Assembly: GCA_022821685.1 (NCBI GenBank)
Contig: JAJEDD010000034.1
Span: forward strand, 151,811 to 215,810
Length of the DNA: 64,000 bases
Reading direction: 5' to 3'
Source of the DNA: Acidimicrobiia bacterium
Lineage (GTDB): Bacteria > Actinomycetota > Acidimicrobiia > Acidimicrobiales > Aldehydirespiratoraceae
Shown one piece after another: positions 44,131 through 54,456 of this stretch (its first letter is position 1; every line of letters starts with the position of its first letter). A program made the position numbers and the translations under genes. Under the pieces are notes generated by a model, which made no database searches, was not told the origin of the DNA, and worked only from the letters and a program-made list of their open reading frames with translations.

Positions 44131-44433
44131 ATGGAGGTGCCGATGCCGGCAGAAACCCACGTGGAGCAGGCACCCATGGGGCGTGAGGAGGTGTTGGCGC
44201 TCATCCGCGACCGCCTGGCCGACATCCTCGAGATCGATCCCTCCGACATCGCGGAGGGCGCCTCGTTCGCCGATGATCTCGACGCCGACTCGCTGGCCCT
44301 CATCGAGCTGGTGGAGGGCATCGAGGAGGAGCTGGCGGAGCGTGCGGTGGGCTTCCGCATCGAAGACGAGGATCTCGAAGACCTGCGCTCGGTGCGAGAT
44401 GCGGTCGATTACGTCGTAGCGAAGCTGGGTTGA
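44131..44433 (+). CDS. acpP: Acyl carrier protein
   Basis: A 100-residue acidic four-helix carrier. The phosphopantetheine attachment site is DADSLALIELVE with Ser54, and the surrounding DDLDADSL matches fatty-acid-synthesis ACPs. It is longer than the usual 77-80 residues because of an N-terminal stretch. A second ATG at 44143 would trim four residues. It overlaps rnc by 4 bp. Confidence 0.9.
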   Translation: MEVPMPAETHVEQAPMGREEVLALIRDRLADILEIDPSDIAEGASFADDLDADSLALIELVEGIEEELAERAVGFRIEDEDLEDLRSVRDAVDYVVAKLG

Positions 44434-45137
44434 CGGTTCAGGCCGCTTCGGCGGACACCGCGGTGCTGATGGACCGGCTGGGCCACCGGTTCGGCGACAG
44501 TGGCTTGCTCGAGTTGGCCCTCACCCACCGGTCCTGGTGTGCGGAGCACCCGGGATCGTCCTCCAACCAGCGGCTGGAGTTCCTCGGCGACGCGGTTCTG
44601 GGCCTGGTGGTGGCCCAGAGGCTCTATTCGCGTTTCGCTGAGTGGTCCGAGGGCGACTTGGCCAAGACCCGGGCCTCGCTGGTCGACTCGGCCACGCTGG
44701 CCGCGGCAGGCCGCTCGATCGGCTTGGGCGACCTGCTGCGCCTCGGCCGGGGGGAGGCCGCCTCGGGCGGGCGCGACAAGTCGTCGATACTGGCCGATGC
44801 GATGGAGGCGGTGATCGGGGCGGTGTATCTCGACGGCGGAGTCGGCGCGGCCGACCGTGCCGTCGGCCGGCTCCTCGGCACTCGCATCGATGCCGCGGCC
44901 CGAGCTCCGGGCCACGCCGACTTCAAGACCAGGCTCCAGGAACTGGCGGCCCGGCTCGGCTTCGACCCTCCCGTCTACGAGGTGGCCGCCAGCGGACCCG
45001 CCCACGACACGTCGTTCGAGGCCATGGTGCGGGCCGGCGCCGCCCGCGGTATCGGCAGGGGCAGCACCAAGAAGGACGCCGAGCAGCGGGCCGCCCAAAT
45101 CGCCCACGCAGCTCTACGAACACAGGCGCAGTCGTGA
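44430..45137 (+). CDS. rnc: Ribonuclease III
   Basis: A 235-residue double-strand-specific endoribonuclease for rRNA and mRNA processing. The catalytic domain carries NQRLEFLGDAVLGLVV with the Mg-binding Glu and Asp, and DAMEAVIGAVYLDGG with the second acidic pair. The C-terminal double-stranded-RNA-binding domain (about 160-235) ends GRGSTKKDAEQRAAQIA. The TTG start overlaps the acpP stop by 4 bp. Confidence 0.94.
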   Translation: MTVQAASADTAVLMDRLGHRFGDSGLLELALTHRSWCAEHPGSSSNQRLEFLGDAVLGLVVAQRLYSRFAEWSEGDLAKTRASLVDSATLAAAGRSIGLGDLLRLGRGEAASGGRDKSSILADAMEAVIGAVYLDGGVGAADRAVGRLLGTRIDAAARAPGHADFKTRLQELAARLGFDPPVYEVAASGPAHDTSFEAMVRAGAARGIGRGSTKKDAEQRAAQIAHAALRTQAQS

Positions 45138-45997
45138 GCGCGTCGCGGGCCAGCCTCGACCTTGCCTTCGAGTTGCCGGAGGTCGAGACGATCCGGCGAG
45201 ACCTCGAACGCGAGATCGTCGGCAAGAAGATCAAGATGGCCGAGGCCGCCAGCATGAAGTGCCTGCGCCGCTATCGCAACCGCAAGGCCTTCACCTCGCA
45301 GCTGGAGGGGGCCAAGATCACCGACGTGCGCCGGGCGGGCCTCTATCTGGTGATCGAGCTCAGCACCGAGAGGCTCTTGGTGGTGTCGCTCGGCTCGTCG
45401 GGCTCGCCTCGCCGCAACGCCAACAAGAATCCCACCGTGGCCGGCACCGAGGTGGTGATCTCGTTCACCCAGTACGGCCAGCTGCGCTTCGTGGACGCCG
45501 ACGGCACGGGCCAGATGTTCGTGGTGCCCTGCGACGACTTCTCGACCGCGCTGCCCGATGTGGCCGGTCTCGGCCTCGACCCGGTGGCCACGCCGATCTC
45601 CTGGACGGAGATGGGCCGGCTGCTGCTCCAGAAGGACGTCAAGCTCAAGCCGCTCGTCACCGACGACACGTTCGTGGTCGGCATCGGCGACATCTACGCC
45701 GACGAGATCCTGTTCGAGGCCGGGCTGCGATTCGACCGAGTGGCCAACACCCTGTCCACCCAGGAGATCCGCCGCCTCCACCGGGCGCTGGTGGGCACCA
45801 TGCACGACGCCATGAAGTACCGGGGAACCTCCGTGCCGGAGCGCCCCTTCGTGGACCCGTTCGGCCAGCCCGGCAGCTACGCCGGCCATCTCAAGGTGTG
45901 GGGTCGCCACGGCGATCTGAGCGAGAGGTCCAGGACGCCGATCAAGCGGATCAAGTTCCGGGGCCGCTGGACGTACTATTGCGACACCCAGGTCTGA
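45134..45997 (+). CDS. Fpg/MutM-family protein with missing catalytic and zinc-finger residues
   Basis: A 287-residue protein in the position usually held by mutM. ELPEVETIRRDL, LRFVDADG and the helix-two-turn-helix segment GIGDIYADEILFEAGLRFDR show the Fpg fold. Key residues are changed: the N-terminal catalytic Pro is Phe12 behind an 11-residue extension, and the Lys of RRGKYL is Leu (RRAGLYL). HLGMSG has become SLGSSG and GIGN has become GIGD. The C-terminal zinc finger keeps only one Cys (LSERSRTPIKR..YYCDTQV). A TTG at 45173 would expose a Pro, but three residues off register. It is probably not a glycosylase; a structural or DNA-binding role is speculation. The GTG overlaps the rnc stop. 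Confidence 0.78.
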   Translation: MSASRASLDLAFELPEVETIRRDLEREIVGKKIKMAEAASMKCLRRYRNRKAFTSQLEGAKITDVRRAGLYLVIELSTERLLVVSLGSSGSPRRNANKNPTVAGTEVVISFTQYGQLRFVDADGTGQMFVVPCDDFSTALPDVAGLGLDPVATPISWTEMGRLLLQKDVKLKPLVTDDTFVVGIGDIYADEILFEAGLRFDRVANTLSTQEIRRLHRALVGTMHDAMKYRGTSVPERPFVDPFGQPGSYAGHLKVWGRHGDLSERSRTPIKRIKFRGRWTYYCDTQV

Positions 45998-46001
45998 GCC
46001 G

Positions 46002-46127
46002 GAGGCCGAGCTTGCGAGGCCGTGGCCTGAGCGGCCCGTGAGCGAAGCGAACATGAGCGGGCAATCTGAGGCCGAGCTTGCGAGGCCGTGGCCTGAGCGG
46101 CCCGTGAGCGAAGCGAACATGAGCGGG
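46002..46127 (+). repeat. Dispersed intergenic element, tandem short copies D1 and D2
   Basis: Two units (46002-46061 and 46068-46127, period 66 bp) are nearly identical. Each runs from GAGGCCGAGCTTGCGAGGCC to the core GTGAGCGAAGCGAACATG...GCGGG. They lack the left ACGGGC arm seen in copies B and C. They fill the 195-bp spacer before smc. Confidence 0.85.
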
Positions 46128-46179
46128 AAACATTGGTCTCGCTACGGCGGGGATGACCGGCTGCGCCCGTCGCCCGAAC

Positions 46180-46185
46180 TAGCGT
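46180..46185 (+). promoter_or_regulatory. -10 box of smc
   Basis: TAGCGT lies 7 nt before the GTG at 46193, a leaderless arrangement. Confidence 0.5.
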
Positions 46186-46192
46186 CGCATCC

Positions 46193-49100
46193 GTGTATCT
46201 GAAGACGCTGACGCTGAAGGGCTTCAAGTCCTTCGCCGAGCCGGCCTCCATCCGGTTGGAGCCGGGGGTCACGGTGGTGGTCGGGCCCAACGGCAGCGGC
46301 AAGTCCAACGTGGTGGATGCGGTGGCCTGGGTGCTGGGGGCCCAGGCGCCGAGCGCGGTGCGCTCCGCTCGCATGGACGACGTGATCTTCGCGGGCACGG
46401 CCCACAAGTCAGCGCTGGGCCGGGCCGAGGTCTCGCTCACCATCGACAACTCCGACGCAATGCTGCCGATGGCGGCCAGCGAGGTGCAGATCACCCGCAC
46501 CCTGTTCCGCAACGGCGAGTCGACCTACGCGCTCAACGGCACCCCGTGCCGGTTGCTGGACGTGGTCGAACTGCTCTCCGACACCGGCGTGGGCCGCCAG
46601 CAGCACATGATCGTGTCGCAGAGCCAGATCGACGCCGTTCTCAACGCCCGCCCCGCCGACCGGCGGGCGGTGGTGGAGGAGGCGGCCGGGATCCTCAAGT
46701 ACCGCAAGCGGCGGGAGCGGGCCGAGCGCCGCCTGCTGGGCACCGACGGCGACCTGACCCGGATCAGCGACCTGCTGCGAGAGGTGCGCCGGCGGCTGCG
46801 TCCCCTGCAGAAGCAGGCCGAGGCGGCCCGGCGCCATGCCGACCTGCTGGCCGAGCTAGAGGCGCTGCGGGTGCATCTGGCCGGTCGCGAGATCGCGGCC
46901 ATGCGCGACGAGCTGCGGCTGCACAAGGAGCGGGGGGACGATCAGGCGGCGCAGCAGGCCGAGCTGCGAGCCGAACTCGAAGAGGTCGCCGCCCGGATCG
47001 GCGCCGACGAGCAGCTGCTGGCCCGCCACGGCATGGATGACCACTCGGAGCGCCTGGCCCGCCTGGAGGGGCTCCGGGCCAGGGCGGCCGGTCTGGCCGC
47101 GGTGGCGGTTGAGCGGCAGCGGGGCCTCGAGCATCAGCGGGCCGCCCTCGCCGACCATGATCTGGCCGCTGGGCTGGAGGCCGAATTGGAGCGCTGTCGC
47201 GCCGAGCTCTCCGCGGTGGTCCTGTCGGCCGCGGCGGCCGATTCCGGCCGGCTCCGCCTGGCGCAGGCCCAAGAGCGCCTGGATGCCGACCGAGCCCAGT
47301 TCAACGCCCAGTGGGGTGAGACGGCCGGTGCTGATGTCGGCGTGGCTGCCGAGGCTGCGGAGGCCAGGGGCGAGCTGTCGGCACTGCGCTCGAGCATCAG
47401 TCTCAACCAGTCGGAGCAGCGACGCTTGGCTGAGCGCTTAGAGGACTCCGAGCGCCGCCTTCAGGAGTTGGACGGGCGGGTGGACGGCCACCGCCGCCAA
47501 TCGGGCCGGTGCCGCGACGAGATCGCGGCTCGGCGCGCCGAGTTGGCGGAGGCGGAGGCCGCATTGGCTGATGCCGCCAGTGCGCTGGAGGGTGCAGTCG
47601 AGGCCCGCTCGCAGGCCGAGGGCGATCTGCGGCACTGGACGGCGCGAAGCGAGGCCCTGGCCATGGCGGTCGAGGAGGCGGCCAGGCCGGCTCCCATCGG
47701 TGAGCGGGCCGTCGCCGATGGCGTGCTGGGCGTGCTGGGCGACCTGGTGGAGGTGGATGCGGGCTTCGAGGCTGCTTTCGCGGCCGCGGCCGGTGACGCC
47801 ATCGGCGCGGTAGTGGTGCGCCACGCCGCTTCGGCCCGCACCCTGCTCGACAGCCTCGAGGCCGGCGACGCCGGTGCGGCCGTCATCGCCTTGGAGGACA
47901 GCGGCGTCGACGGTGCGGCCGGTGTGCCGGTTCGCGACCTCGGGCTGGAGCCGTTGCGTGCCCGGATCCGCGCCGCTGATCCGGGCGTTGACCGCCTGCT
48001 GGACGGGCTGCTCGCATCCACCGCGGTGGTGGACGGCGATTGGCGCTCTGCGGCCGATACCTGGATGCGCCATCGGGGCACCGTGGTGGTCACCCCGGCC
48101 GGTGATCGGTTGAGCAGCCGGGGCTGGCGGCTCGGAGTGCACGGCGCGGCCGGGCTGCGGCCCGCGCTGGCCGAGGCCGACCAGAGGGTTGAGGCGTCCC
48201 GAGAGGCGTGTGAGCGCGCCGTTGCCGCTTGCGAGGCAGCTGGCCGCGCCCAGGCCGAGAGCCGAGAGCGCGTCGACGAGCTCGGCAGCGCACTGGCTGC
48301 CGCCGAGGCCGCGGCAGCCTCGGCGACCGAGGCCATCAACCGCGCCGAGTCCGATCGCCGCCACCTCGACACCGCCAGCACGAACCTGCGCGACCAGCTG
48401 ACGGAGACGACCGTCCGCCTCGACGAGGCTGTTGGCCGGGCGGCGCAGATCGAGTCTGCGATGCCCGCCCTCGAGGCGGCCGAGTCCGAAGCGCAACAGC
48501 GGCGACGGGAGGTGTCCGAGGCTCGCGCCGCGCTCGACCGGCGGGCATCGGAGGTGGCAGCGCTGGCCGCCGAGCAGAGCGCAACCGACGCCGGGTTGGA
48601 GCAGCGCCAGCAGATGCTGCAAGCCCGGGCCGCGGAACTGGAGGACCGGCTGGCCCGCCACCGCTCGTCGCGGGCGGTAGCCACCGAGCGCATTGCGGCG
48701 CTGGAGCGCGAGGCCGCGGTCCTCGACACGCTGAGGCGAGCGGTGGAGGAGCGGACGGGAATCTTGAACGCGGGGCTGGCCGAGATCCGAGAAGTGCGCC
48801 GCAGGCACTCCGAGGAGGTCCGGGCCCTGGCCGCGAGCCTCGACGACCTGCGCGGCCGGCAGGCCGACGCCGAGAGCCGCTACGAGACCCTGCGCCAGGC
48901 TGAGAGCCGCCGAGACATCGAGGAGGCGGAGCTGCGCACCCTGCTGCAGGGGGCGGTCGAGCGTCTGCGCGACTCATACGGACTGTCGCCGCAGCAGGCG
49001 GCCGAGGCGCCTCTGCCGGAGCTGCCCGACGGGCTCGACCCCGGCCAGCGGGTCGAGCAGCTGGCCACCGAGCTGGAGATCATGGGTCCGGTCAATCCGC

Positions 49101-49684
49101 TGGCGCTGGCCGAGTACGACGAGCTCTATGAGCGCCACGAGCTTCTAAGCGGCCAGATGGACGACATCCGGGCCGCCCGCCGTGACCTCAACCGGGTGAT
49201 CCGGTCGATCGACGCCGAGATCAGGACCGTGTTCAGCTCGGCCTTCGTGGATGTGGCCACCAACTTCGAGGTGCTCTTCGAGGCGCTGTTCCCCGGCGGC
49301 GAGGGACGCCTCAGCCTCACCGACCCCGACGATCTGCTCGACACCGGCATCGAGATCTCGGCCAAGCCGTCGGGCAAGAACGTGAAGCGGCTGTCGCTGC
49401 TGTCGGGCGGGGAGCGGACCCTGGCCGCGCTGGCCTTCCTGTTTGCGGTGTTCCGCAGCCGGCCCTCGCCGTTCTACGTGATGGACGAGGTGGAGGCGGC
49501 GCTCGACGACGTGAACCTGCACCGCTTCTTGAAGCTCGTCGACGAGTTCCGATCCGACGCCCAGCTAGTGATCGTCACCCACCAGAAGCGCACCATGGAG
49601 GCCGCGGACTGCCTCCAAGGCGTCTCAATGAAGCCCGGCGGCTCATCAATGGTCGTATCAGAACGAGTGTCAGAAGCCGCCTAA
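46193..49684 (+). CDS. smc: Chromosome segregation protein SMC
   Basis: A 1163-residue condensin ATPase that organises and segregates the chromosome with ScpA/ScpB. The N-terminal head has LKGFKSFAEPASI and Walker A GPNGSGKSNVVDA. Long coiled-coil arms of Ala/Arg/Glu-rich sequence flank a hinge at about 505-650 (GVLGDLVEVDAGFEAAFAAA). The C-terminal head has the ABC signature LSLLSGGERTLAALAFLFAV and Walker B FYVMDEVEAALDDVN. The length matches bacterial SMC (about 1150-1190). The GTG start follows a -10 box by 7 nt. Confidence 0.95.
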   Translation: MYLKTLTLKGFKSFAEPASIRLEPGVTVVVGPNGSGKSNVVDAVAWVLGAQAPSAVRSARMDDVIFAGTAHKSALGRAEVSLTIDNSDAMLPMAASEVQITRTLFRNGESTYALNGTPCRLLDVVELLSDTGVGRQQHMIVSQSQIDAVLNARPADRRAVVEEAAGILKYRKRRERAERRLLGTDGDLTRISDLLREVRRRLRPLQKQAEAARRHADLLAELEALRVHLAGREIAAMRDELRLHKERGDDQAAQQAELRAELEEVAARIGADEQLLARHGMDDHSERLARLEGLRARAAGLAAVAVERQRGLEHQRAALADHDLAAGLEAELERCRAELSAVVLSAAAADSGRLRLAQAQERLDADRAQFNAQWGETAGADVGVAAEAAEARGELSALRSSISLNQSEQRRLAERLEDSERRLQELDGRVDGHRRQSGRCRDEIAARRAELAEAEAALADAASALEGAVEARSQAEGDLRHWTARSEALAMAVEEAARPAPIGERAVADGVLGVLGDLVEVDAGFEAAFAAAAGDAIGAVVVRHAASARTLLDSLEAGDAGAAVIALEDSGVDGAAGVPVRDLGLEPLRARIRAADPGVDRLLDGLLASTAVVDGDWRSAADTWMRHRGTVVVTPAGDRLSSRGWRLGVHGAAGLRPALAEADQRVEASREACERAVAACEAAGRAQAESRERVDELGSALAAAEAAAASATEAINRAESDRRHLDTASTNLRDQLTETTVRLDEAVGRAAQIESAMPALEAAESEAQQRRREVSEARAALDRRASEVAALAAEQSATDAGLEQRQQMLQARAAELEDRLARHRSSRAVATERIAALEREAAVLDTLRRAVEERTGILNAGLAEIREVRRRHSEEVRALAASLDDLRGRQADAESRYETLRQAESRRDIEEAELRTLLQGAVERLRDSYGLSPQQAAEAPLPELPDGLDPGQRVEQLATELEIMGPVNPLALAEYDELYERHELLSGQMDDIRAARRDLNRVIRSIDAEIRTVFSSAFVDVATNFEVLFEALFPGGEGRLSLTDPDDLLDTGIEISAKPSGKNVKRLSLLSGGERTLAALAFLFAVFRSRPSPFYVMDEVEAALDDVNLHRFLKLVDEFRSDAQLVIVTHQKRTMEAADCLQGVSMKPGGSSMVVSERVSEAA

Positions 49685-49745
49685 CCCGGCCTGGGGCCAG
49701 CTCGGCTGATCGCTCCACACTGGCCGCAAGTTCGACTGCTCCGTC

Positions 49746-49751
49746 TAGCGT
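49746..49751 (+). promoter_or_regulatory. -10 box of the HtrA-type protease gene
   Basis: TAGCGT lies 8 nt before the GTG at 49760. It overlaps the in-frame TTG at 49751, which argues against that TTG as start. Confidence 0.5.
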
Positions 49752-49759
49752 TGGGGGCT

Positions 49760-51070
<1,311 letters not shown>

Positions 51071-51082
51071 TCGACGACGGGA

Positions 51083-51104
51083 CACGGGCAGTGCTGGGCC
51101 CGTG
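51083..51104 (+). terminator. Hairpin after the protease gene
   Basis: CACGGGC (51083-51089) is perfectly complementary to GCCCGTG (51098-51104) with an 8-nt loop, 12 bp after the protease stop and followed by GGTTAAATC. A T-run is absent, so it could be a weak terminator or a processing site before ftsY. Confidence 0.4.
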
Positions 51105-51147
51105 ACGGTTAAATCTACGTGGCCACGGCTGGGCTGGAAGTCCTCGA

Positions 51148-52245
51148 ATGACACCTGAGGCAGCCGTTGGACTAGTTGTCGTAGCCATCGCCGTCCTTGC
51201 GGTGGTCGCCCTGCTGGCGTGGAGGAGCCGCCGCAAGCAGGGCTCGGCGCCCGCTCGCCGCACCGAGGCCGCAGCCCGAGATGCAGCCAGGGTCGCTGAT
51301 CGGGTGGTGGACCGGGTGGCAGAGCGCGCCCCGACGGCCGCGGCCGGCCCTTCGCTGCGCGACCGGCTGGGCAAGGCCAGAGCCGCGCTGGCGGGTTCCC
51401 TTGCCTCGGCGCTCGACCGGCCCTCCATCTCCGAGGAAGCCTGGACCAGTGTCACCGAGGCCCTGATTCGGGCCGATGTCGGCCTGACCACAAGCTCCGA
51501 GATCGTTAGCGCGGCCCGGGCTCGAGTCGAGGCCGGCGGCGACGGGCAAGTCGATGCCATGGCCGCGCTGCGGGCCGAGTTGCGCGACCGCCTCGGCAGG
51601 GTCGACCGCTCGCTGGCCCGGCGCGACGACGGCGCACACCCGTCGGTGTGGCTCTTCGTGGGCGTGAACGGCACCGGCAAGACCACCACCATCGGCAAGC
51701 TGGCCAAACGCGAGGCCGACGGTGGCACCGATGTCGTTCTGGCCGCGGGCGATACCTTCCGGGCCGCGGCCGCCGACCAGCTCGCCATGTGGGCGGAGCG
51801 CTCGTCGGCTCACATCGTTCGGGGCGCCGCGGGGGCCGACCCGGCGTCGGTGGTGTTCGACGCGGTGGAGTCGGCCGCGGCGCGGGGCGCCGAGTTGGTG
51901 CTGGCCGACACCGCCGGCCGCTTCCACACCGAGCAGAACCTCATGGCCGAGCTTCAGAAGGTGAGGCGGGTGGCCGAGAAGGGGTCCGGCGTAGTCACCG
52001 AGACGCTCCTCGTGCTCGATGCCACCACCGGCCAGAACGGCCTGGCCCAGGCCCGACAGTTCATCGAAGCGGTCGATGTCACCGGTGTGGTGCTCACCAA
52101 GCTCGACGGATCGGCCAAGGGCGGGATCGTGGTGTCGGTTCAGACCGAGCTGGGGGTGCCGGTGAAGCTCGTCGGAGTGGGCGAGGCCATAGCCGACCTA
52201 GTGCCTTTCGACGCCGCCGAGTTCACCGACGCCCTGTTCGCCTAG
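51148..52245 (+). CDS. ftsY: Signal recognition particle receptor FtsY
   Basis: A 365-residue SRP GTPase. A single N-terminal transmembrane helix (about 5-25) anchors it, as in actinobacterial FtsY, followed by an Ala/Arg-rich acidic-poor linker. The NG domain has [15 protein letters not shown] (G1), [27 protein letters not shown] (G3) and [10 protein letters not shown] (G4). It docks ribosome-bound SRP (Ffh) at the translocon, and ffh follows 32 bp later. The ATG lies 35-40 nt after a TTAAAT sequence that may be its -10 box. Confidence 0.94.
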   Translation: MTPEAAVGLVVVAIAVLAVVALLAWRSRRKQGSAPARRTEAAARDAARVADRVVDRVAERAPTAAAGPSLRDRLGKARAALAGSLASALDRPSISEEAWTSVTEALIRADVGLTTSSEIVSAARARVEAGGDGQVDAMAALRAELRDRLGRVDRSLARRDDGAHPSVWLFVGVNGTGKTTTIGKLAKREADGGTDVVLAAGDTFRAAAADQLAMWAERSSAHIVRGAAGADPASVVFDAVESAAARGAELVLADTAGRFHTEQNLMAELQKVRRVAEKGSGVVTETLLVLDATTGQNGLAQARQFIEAVDVTGVVLTKLDGSAKGGIVVSVQTELGVPVKLVGVGEAIADLVPFDAAEFTDALFA

Positions 52246-52262
52246 GCCTCTGGCCCTGCCGG

Positions 52263-52268
52263 TAGTGT
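52263..52268 (+). promoter_or_regulatory. -10 box of ffh
   Basis: TAGTGT lies 9 nt before the ATG at 52278, in the 32-bp ftsY-ffh gap. Confidence 0.45.
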
Positions 52269-52277
52269 GGCCCGGCC

Positions 52278-53726
52278 ATGTTTGACACGCTGACCAGCCG
52301 CTTCGAGACCGTCTTCTCCCGGCTGCGCGGCAAGGGGCGGCTCTCCGAGCAGGACGTCGATGCCGCCCTCGCCGAGATCCGGGTTGCGCTGCTCGAGGCC
52401 GACGTCAACCTCGACGTGGTCGCCAACCTCACCGCCCGCATCCGCCGGCGGGCCGTCGGCGAGGAGCTCTCCGGGGCGCTCAACCCGGCCCAGCAGGTGG
52501 TCAAGATCGTGCTGGCGGAGCTCACCTCCAGCCTCGGAGGCGAGCAGCTGGTCCTCAGCTACGCGCCCAAGCCGCCAACCGTCGTGCTTCTGGCCGGCCT
52601 CCAGGGCACGGGCAAGACCACCAATGCGGCCAAGCTGGCCCAGTGGTTCCTGCGCCGGGGCCGCAGCCCGCTGCTGGTCGGCGCCGACTTGCAACGACCC
52701 GCCGCGGTCGAGCAGCTCCGCACGCTGGGCGAGCGGGCCGGCGTGCCCGTCTTCAGCCACCCCCGCAGCCCGGTCAAGGCGGCGTCGGCCGCGCTGGCCG
52801 AGGCGGCCCGCACGGGACGCGACGTGGTGATCGTCGACACCGCCGGCCGGCTGGCCATCGATGCCGAGATGATGGACCAGGTCCGCCGCATCTCCAAGGC
52901 GGTACGGCCCCACTACACCTTCCTGGTGGTGGACTCCACCGTCGGCCAGGACGCGGTGAACTCGGCCAGGGCCTTCCACGACACGCTGGGGATCGACGGC
53001 GTGATCCTCACCAAGCTCGACGGCGACGCCCGCGGCGGAGCCGCGCTGTCGGTCAAGGAGGTGGTGGGCCGGCCCATCGCCTTCGCCTCGGTCGGCGAGA
53101 AGCTGGAGGACTTCGAGCCGTTCCATCCCGACCGCCTCGCCAGCCGCATCCTGGGCATGGGCGACGTCGAGACCCTGATCGACAAGGCCGAGGCCGCCTT
53201 CGAGGCCGAGCAGGCGGAAGAGGCGGCGTCACGGCTGCTCGAGGGCACGTTCACCTTCGACGACTTCCTGTCCACCATGCAGCAGGTCCTCGGCATGGGC
53301 AACCTGCGCAGCCTCCTCGGGATGATGCCGGGCCTGCCCCAGGAGATGCGCGGCGCCGACATCGACGAGGGCCGCATCGGCCGCATCACCGGCATGATCC
53401 ACTCGATGACGCCGGCGGAGCGGGCCGAGCCCGACATCATCGACGCCTCCCGCCGACAGCGCATTGCGGCCGGTTCGGGCTGCCGTCCGGCCGACGTCAA
53501 GGCCCTGGTCGACCAGTTCAAGCAGATGCGCTCGGCCATGCGGGGCCTCGGCGGTCTCGCCGGCAAGCGCAGGGCGTCTTCACCGAAGCCGGGGGCGGCC
53601 CGCGCCGGCCGCAAGGGGCGGCGCAGCGCCGGTGGCCGTACCACGCCCAAGGGTCCTGCGCCCGTGTCCAAGGCGCCTCTTGCCCTCCCAGGGTTGGAAA
53701 AGGGTGACTGGCCCGGGTTGAATTGA
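52278..53726 (+). CDS. ffh: Signal recognition particle protein Ffh
   Basis: A 482-residue SRP54 homologue that binds signal peptides and 4.5S RNA. The N domain (about 1-90) precedes the G domain with GLQGTGKTTNAAKLA, DTAGRLAIDAEMM and TKLDGDARGG. The methionine-rich M domain (about 330-435) holds MGNLRSLLGMMPGLPQEM and the RNA-binding SRRQRIAAGSG. A basic C-terminal tail follows (GRKGRRSAGGR). It precedes rpsP, the common order ffh-rpsP-khpA-rimM-trmD-rplS. Confidence 0.95.
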   Translation: MFDTLTSRFETVFSRLRGKGRLSEQDVDAALAEIRVALLEADVNLDVVANLTARIRRRAVGEELSGALNPAQQVVKIVLAELTSSLGGEQLVLSYAPKPPTVVLLAGLQGTGKTTNAAKLAQWFLRRGRSPLLVGADLQRPAAVEQLRTLGERAGVPVFSHPRSPVKAASAALAEAARTGRDVVIVDTAGRLAIDAEMMDQVRRISKAVRPHYTFLVVDSTVGQDAVNSARAFHDTLGIDGVILTKLDGDARGGAALSVKEVVGRPIAFASVGEKLEDFEPFHPDRLASRILGMGDVETLIDKAEAAFEAEQAEEAASRLLEGTFTFDDFLSTMQQVLGMGNLRSLLGMMPGLPQEMRGADIDEGRIGRITGMIHSMTPAERAEPDIIDASRRQRIAAGSGCRPADVKALVDQFKQMRSAMRGLGGLAGKRRASSPKPGAARAGRKGRRSAGGRTTPKGPAPVSKAPLALPGLEKGDWPGLN

Positions 53727-53760
53727 CCCTCACGCCCCCCAACAGATCAGAGGAATCACA

Positions 53761-54075
53761 TTGGCCGTCAAGTTGCGCCTCATGCGGATGGGGAAGAAGA
53801 AGCAGCCCACCTACCGCGTTGTGGCGGCAGACTCCCGTGCGCCCCGCAACGGGCGCTTCATCGAGATAATCGGGTTCTACGAGCCCCGCCAGGATCCGTC
53901 GGTGGTGCGCATCGACAACGAGCGGGCCCTGCACTGGCTGCGCCACGGCGCCCAGCCCACCGAGCGGGTCGAGAAGCTGTTGAGAATCAGCGGCGCTTGG
54001 GACACCTTCCGCGGTCCCGAGCCTGCCGATGCGGTGCCCGCAGCCGCGGCCAGCGCTGAGGACGGCGGCTCGTGA
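53761..54075 (+). CDS. rpsP: 30S ribosomal protein bS16
   Basis: A 104-residue ribosomal protein. VKLRLMRMGKKKQPTYRVVA is the bS16 signature, followed by DSRAPRNGRFIEIIGFYEP and LHWLRHGAQPTERV. The Ala/Glu-rich tail is not conserved. The TTG start at 53761 follows CAGAGGAATCAC and gives the standard N-terminus. It overlaps khpA by 4 bp. Confidence 0.95.
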   Translation: MAVKLRLMRMGKKKQPTYRVVAADSRAPRNGRFIEIIGFYEPRQDPSVVRIDNERALHWLRHGAQPTERVEKLLRISGAWDTFRGPEPADAVPAAAASAEDGGS

Positions 54076-54326
54076 GCGATCTGGCCCCCACCGCCGAGGC
54101 GATGTGCCGCTACGTGGTCACCAGCATCGTCGACGACGCCGACGCGGTGCAGATAACCGCCAGCTCAGCCGGAGCCGATGCGGTGCGCCTCGACGTGCGC
54201 GTCGCCCAAGGCGAGATGGGACGGGTGATCGGCAAGCGAGGCCGCGTGGCCCACGCCATCCGGACAGTCGTGCGGGCCGCCGGATCCCGCGACGATGTGG
54301 ACATCGAGGTCGAGTTCGTCGACTGA
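54072..54326 (+). CDS. khpA: KH-domain RNA-binding protein KhpA
   Basis: An 84-residue single-KH-domain protein. The nucleic-acid-binding GxxG loop is GKRGRVAHAIRTVV, preceded by GEMGRVIG. KhpA with KhpB binds many small RNAs and influences cell-size control in Gram-positives. The gene is conserved between rpsP and rimM. The GTG start overlaps the rpsP stop, and its own stop codon coincides with the first bases of repeat copy C. Confidence 0.9.
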   Translation: MSDLAPTAEAMCRYVVTSIVDDADAVQITASSAGADAVRLDVRVAQGEMGRVIGKRGRVAHAIRTVVRAAGSRDDVDIEVEFVD

Positions 54327-54456
54327 GGCCGAGCGACTAGGTGAGCGAATCCGGCCAACACGGGCGAGGCCTCAGGGCCCGAGCGGCCCGTGAGCGCAGC
54401 GAACAGGAGCGGGTAGCTGGCCCGAGCGGCCCGTGAGCGCAGCGAACAAGAGCGGG
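54325..54456 (+). repeat. Dispersed intergenic element, copy C with doubled core
   Basis: It starts inside the khpA stop codon region with GAGGCCGAGCGACTAGG and carries CACGGGC...GCCCGTG as hairpin arms. Two cores lie at 54390-54413 and 54433-54456 (GTGAGCGCAGCGAACA...GAGCGGG). The second core includes the presumed GTG start of rimM. Confidence 0.85.

Noticed and set aside
42097..44160. 687-codon minus-strand frame across rpmF, repeat copy E and plsX
   Set aside because: It joins antisense sequence of three unrelated features; the VSAANKSG in it comes from the repeat, not from a gene.
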